Part shown: positions 6,208 to 7,878 of the stretch, piece by piece
How the letters are laid out: every line of letters begins with the position of its first letter
Position numbering within the stretch: the first letter of the stretch is position 1
Assembly (NCBI GenBank): GCA_024635855.1
Contig: JAGXHZ010000114.1
Coordinates: 1 to 7,878, forward strand
Source: Sulfuricurvum sp.
Lineage (GTDB): Bacteria > Campylobacterota > Campylobacteria > Campylobacterales > Sulfurimonadaceae
Direction: 5' to 3'
DNA: 7,878 nt
Position numbers and translations under genes: made by a program
Notes under the pieces: generated by a model
The model's input: only the letters and a program-made list of their open reading frames with translations
What the model was told of the DNA's origin: nothing
The model's database searches: none

Positions 6208-7120
6208 ACAGTGCTGTGCTTAAGTAACGTTCTGCGGTGTCACAAAGGATGGTAACTACGGTTTTGCCTTTGTTTTCAGGGCGAGAAGCTACTGCAATAG
6301 CGGCATAAACATTCGCACCCGCAGAGATACCTACGAGAATTCCCTCTTCGCGAGCAAGTTTTTTAGAGGTTGCAATAGCATCTTCATTACTGACGGTAAT
6401 GACTTCATTGTAGAGGGTGGTATTAAGTATATCAGGGATAAAGCCTGCACCTATCCCTTGGATCTTATGCGGACCTGCTTTGCCTCCTGATAGGATACAT
6501 GAATCTTTTGGCTCTACTGCAATAATTTGAATGTTGGGCAAAACTGCACGTAATGCTTCGCCTGTCCCCGTGATGGTTCCACCCGTTCCCACTGCAGCCA
6601 CAAAAATATCTACTTTTCCATCGGTATCACGTAAGATTTCTTGGGCTGTTGTCTCTCGATGAATCTGAGGGTTGGCCGGATTGGAAAATTGCTGTAAAAC
6701 AATGGAGTTTGGAGTATTTTGATTGAGATTATTGGCTTCATCAATTGCCCCTTTCATTCCCAAAGATGCAGGTGTCAAAACGAGGTTGGCTCCAAGGGCG
6801 TAAAGCAGATTACGTCGTTCAATGCTCATAGACTCTGGCATAGTGAGGGTAAGATTAAGTCCTAAAGCGGCACAGATGGAAGCCAGAGCAATCCCTGTAT
6901 TACCGCTTGTGGGTTCTATAATCAGGGTCTCTTTAGTAATTTTCCCTTCATCCATGGCTGTTTTAATCATATTGAATCCAATGCGATCTTTTACGGAACT
7001 CGTAGGGTTCATGAATTCACATTTGCCTAAAATTGTTGCACCTGAAATGTTAGATGGGACATTGAGCTTCACAAGAGGGGTATTTCCGATAAGTTCGGTG
7101 ATGTTGGCGGCGATATTCAT
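6197..7120 (-). CDS. cysK: Cysteine synthase A (O-acetylserine sulfhydrylase)
   Basis: CysK joins sulfide to O-acetylserine to make cysteine, using PLP. The 307 residues show the family motifs in order: IGNTPLVKLN (11-20), PTSSVKDRIG with PLP Lys44 (39-48), the substrate loop EPTSGNTGIALA (69-80), QQFSNPANPQIHRETTA (143-159), the phosphate-binding GTGGTITG (178-185), GISAGAN with Ser266, and CDTAERYLST (293-302). Length and motifs favour CysK over CysM. The ATG at 7120-7118 is the start. The frame stays open upstream to 7267, but that stretch encodes an unrelated A/T-rich peptide, lies across the promoter, and a GGGGA ribosome-binding site stands 4 bases before this ATG. It is the first gene of an operon with the PabC-like and SspB-like genes, and is divergent from the biotin carboxylase gene. 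Confidence 0.97.
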   Translation of the reverse strand: MNIAANITELIGNTPLVKLNVPSNISGATILGKCEFMNPTSSVKDRIGFNMIKTAMDEGKITKETLIIEPTSGNTGIALASICAALGLNLTLTMPESMSIERRNLLYALGANLVLTPASLGMKGAIDEANNLNQNTPNSIVLQQFSNPANPQIHRETTAQEILRDTDGKVDIFVAAVGTGGTITGTGEALRAVLPNIQIIAVEPKDSCILSGGKAGPHKIQGIGAGFIPDILNTTLYNEVITVSNEDAIATSKKLAREEGILVGISAGANVYAAIAVASRPENKGKTVVTILCDTAERYLSTALFEV

Positions 7121-7124
7121 GAAT

Positions 7125-7129
7125 TCCCC
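7125..7129 (-). promoter_or_regulatory. Ribosome-binding site that sets the cysK start
   Basis: The minus strand reads GGGGA four bases before the ATG at 7120. It fixes the start of cysK well inside a longer open frame. The adjacent divergent gene also uses a run of four G bases as its Shine-Dalgarno. Confidence 0.65.
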
Positions 7130-7141
7130 ATTTTTTTTCTT

Positions 7142-7169
7142 ATTATAAACGAAATAAAGAAAAAAACAA
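7142..7169 (-). promoter_or_regulatory. Probable cysK operon promoter
   Basis: On the minus strand a perfect TATAAT lies at 7147-7142. A weak -35, TTGTTT, lies at 7169-7164 with a 16-base spacer in a very T-rich stretch. Transcription would start near 7135, giving a leader of only about 15 bases before the ATG. I see no cysteine- or methionine-sensing leader structure, and a leader this short leaves no room for a riboswitch. Confidence 0.6.
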
Positions 7170-7219
7170 AAGAATGAACAGCATAACATTGAGGTTTTAT
7201 AGTTTAATATTAGGTTAGG

Positions 7220-7225
7220 TATAAT
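7220..7225 (+). promoter_or_regulatory. Probable -10 box of the biotin carboxylase gene
   Basis: This is a perfect TATAAT on the plus strand, 33 bases before the ATG at 7259. No convincing -35 hexamer is found at 16-18 bases, only TTTATA at 7196-7201. The start of transcription would be near 7232. It falls inside an A/T-rich dyad, AATTTT (7223-7228) and AAAATT (7235-7240). Confidence 0.5.
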
Positions 7226-7248
7226 TTTCATAATAAAATTCATTATTT

Positions 7249-7252
7249 GGGG
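7249..7252 (+). promoter_or_regulatory. Ribosome-binding site of the biotin carboxylase gene
   Basis: GGGG lies six bases before the ATG at 7259. It supports that start, which precedes the conserved KILIANRGEIALR motif by only seven residues. Confidence 0.6.
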
Positions 7253-7258
7253 TATCCG

Positions 7259-7878
7259 ATGGAGCACAAAACGATCAATAAAATTTTGATTGCAAACCGT
7301 GGTGAGATTGCATTACGTATTATCCGTGCATGTAAAGAACTTGGTAAGAAAAGTGTCGTTGTTTTTTCTGAAGCAGATGTAAACGGTGTCTGGGTTCGTA
7401 AAGCAGATGAGTGCTATCCGATTATGGGTGATCCGATTGCAGCGTATTTGGATTATGAGCGCATTATCTCTTTGGCTAAAAAAGCCGATTGTGATGCGAT
7501 TCATCCGGGATATGGATTTCTCTCCGAGAGTGCTGAATTCGCGCAAGCATGCGCGGATAACGGAATTGTTTTTATCGGACCAAAAGCGGATCATATTGCC
7601 CTTTTTGGCGATAAAATGGCCTCTAAAGTTGCAATGCGTGCCGTAGGCGTTCCTATGCTCCCAGGTACGGACGAGCCAATTGACAACATCAATGAAGCAG
7701 AAAAAATTGCAACAGAGATAGGTTTCCCTGTTATTATTAAAGCGGCTTTCGGCGGAGGCGGACGCGGTATGCGTATCGTTGAGAAAGCGGAAGATTTTAA
7801 AGAGATGTATGAATCTGCAACCAATGAAGCATTACGATTTTTTAATCGCGGTGAAACGTTTATTGAAAAATATCTCAA
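7259..7878 (+). CDS. Biotin carboxylase, probably pyruvate carboxylase subunit A type (N-terminal part, runs off the window)
   Basis: The enzyme carboxylates biotin with bicarbonate and ATP, and a partner subunit then passes the carboxyl group to an acyl or keto acid. The first 206 residues are visible. The N-terminal biotin carboxylase domain has KILIANRGEIALRIIRA (8-24) and DAIHPGYGFLSE (79-90). The ATP-grasp domain follows, with DKMASK (118-123), Lys161 and the glycine loop FGGGGRGMR (164-172). Local sequence such as AEFAQACADNG, GVPMLPGTDEPI and KAAFGGGGRGMR is closer to what I recall of pyruvate carboxylase than of AccC, and residues 50-70 also resemble 2-oxoglutarate carboxylase CfiB. 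The C-terminus and any partner gene are outside the window, so the substrate stays open: oxaloacetate formation, malonyl-CoA or oxalosuccinate. It is divergent from cysK across a 138-base intergenic region. Confidence 0.93.
   Translation, partial: MEHKTINKILIANRGEIALRIIRACKELGKKSVVVFSEADVNGVWVRKADECYPIMGDPIAAYLDYERIISLAKKADCDAIHPGYGFLSESAEFAQACADNGIVFIGPKADHIALFGDKMASKVAMRAVGVPMLPGTDEPIDNINEAEKIATEIGFPVIIKAAFGGGGRGMRIVEKAEDFKEMYESATNEALRFFNRGETFIEKYL

Noticed and set aside
6822..7148. Plus-strand open frame of 108 codons opposite cysK
   Set aside because: It is antisense to the conserved CysK N-terminal half and ends in the intergenic region. It is a shadow frame.
7121..7267. N-terminal extension of cysK with a hydrophobic stretch that could look like a signal or membrane segment
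   Set aside because: It lies across the cysK promoter and is A/T-rich intergenic DNA. CysK is cytoplasmic, and the GGGGA site and the family motifs place the start at 7120.
7313..7878. Two minus-strand open frames opposite the biotin carboxylase gene
   Set aside because: The plus-strand frame carries all the expected biotin carboxylase motifs, and the antisense frames have no recognisable features.

Overview
The window looks like a chromosomal core region of a Campylobacterota (epsilonproteobacterial) species. The evidence is the linked run helicase-truB-csrA-ispE-smpB, a pattern I associate with Campylobacter, Helicobacter and Sulfurimonas relatives, together with very tight gene packing, TTG starts and A/T-rich promoters with weak -35 elements. 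Base composition is moderate rather than very A/T-rich, which fits a Sulfuricurvum-like organism better than Campylobacter, but the genus is a guess. I see no mobile elements, CRISPR arrays, tRNA or rRNA genes, and no gene-free stretch longer than about 140 bases.

Region 1 (1-4091, minus strand) is a five-gene operon read from right to left: a UvrD/PcrA-type DNA helicase, the tRNA pseudouridine synthase TruB, the post-transcriptional regulator CsrA, the isoprenoid kinase IspE, and the trans-translation factor SmpB (cut by the window edge). Junctions are 0 to 2 bases apart or overlap by 4 to 7 bases, so translational coupling is likely.

Region 2 (4092-5130) is a divergent intergenic region with a good promoter for a LysR-family regulator on the plus strand. 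A symmetric T-N11-A element sits over that promoter's -10 box, which suggests autoregulation.

Region 3 (5131-7120, minus strand) is a second operon: cysteine synthase CysK, a compact class IV PLP enzyme resembling aminodeoxychorismate lyase (PabC), and a 156-residue protein with no obvious standard name. The central part of this last protein matches, by eye, the fold pattern of the ClpXP adaptor SspB. It is the most interesting gene here. It converges on the LysR gene with no bases between the two stop codons.

Region 4 (7121-7878) is a short divergent promoter region followed by the first 206 codons of a biotin carboxylase, whose local motifs look more like pyruvate carboxylase than acetyl-CoA carboxylase.

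Most of the window is housekeeping. The candidate for something undescribed is the SspB-like protein, with the LysR operator and unusual start sites as secondary points.
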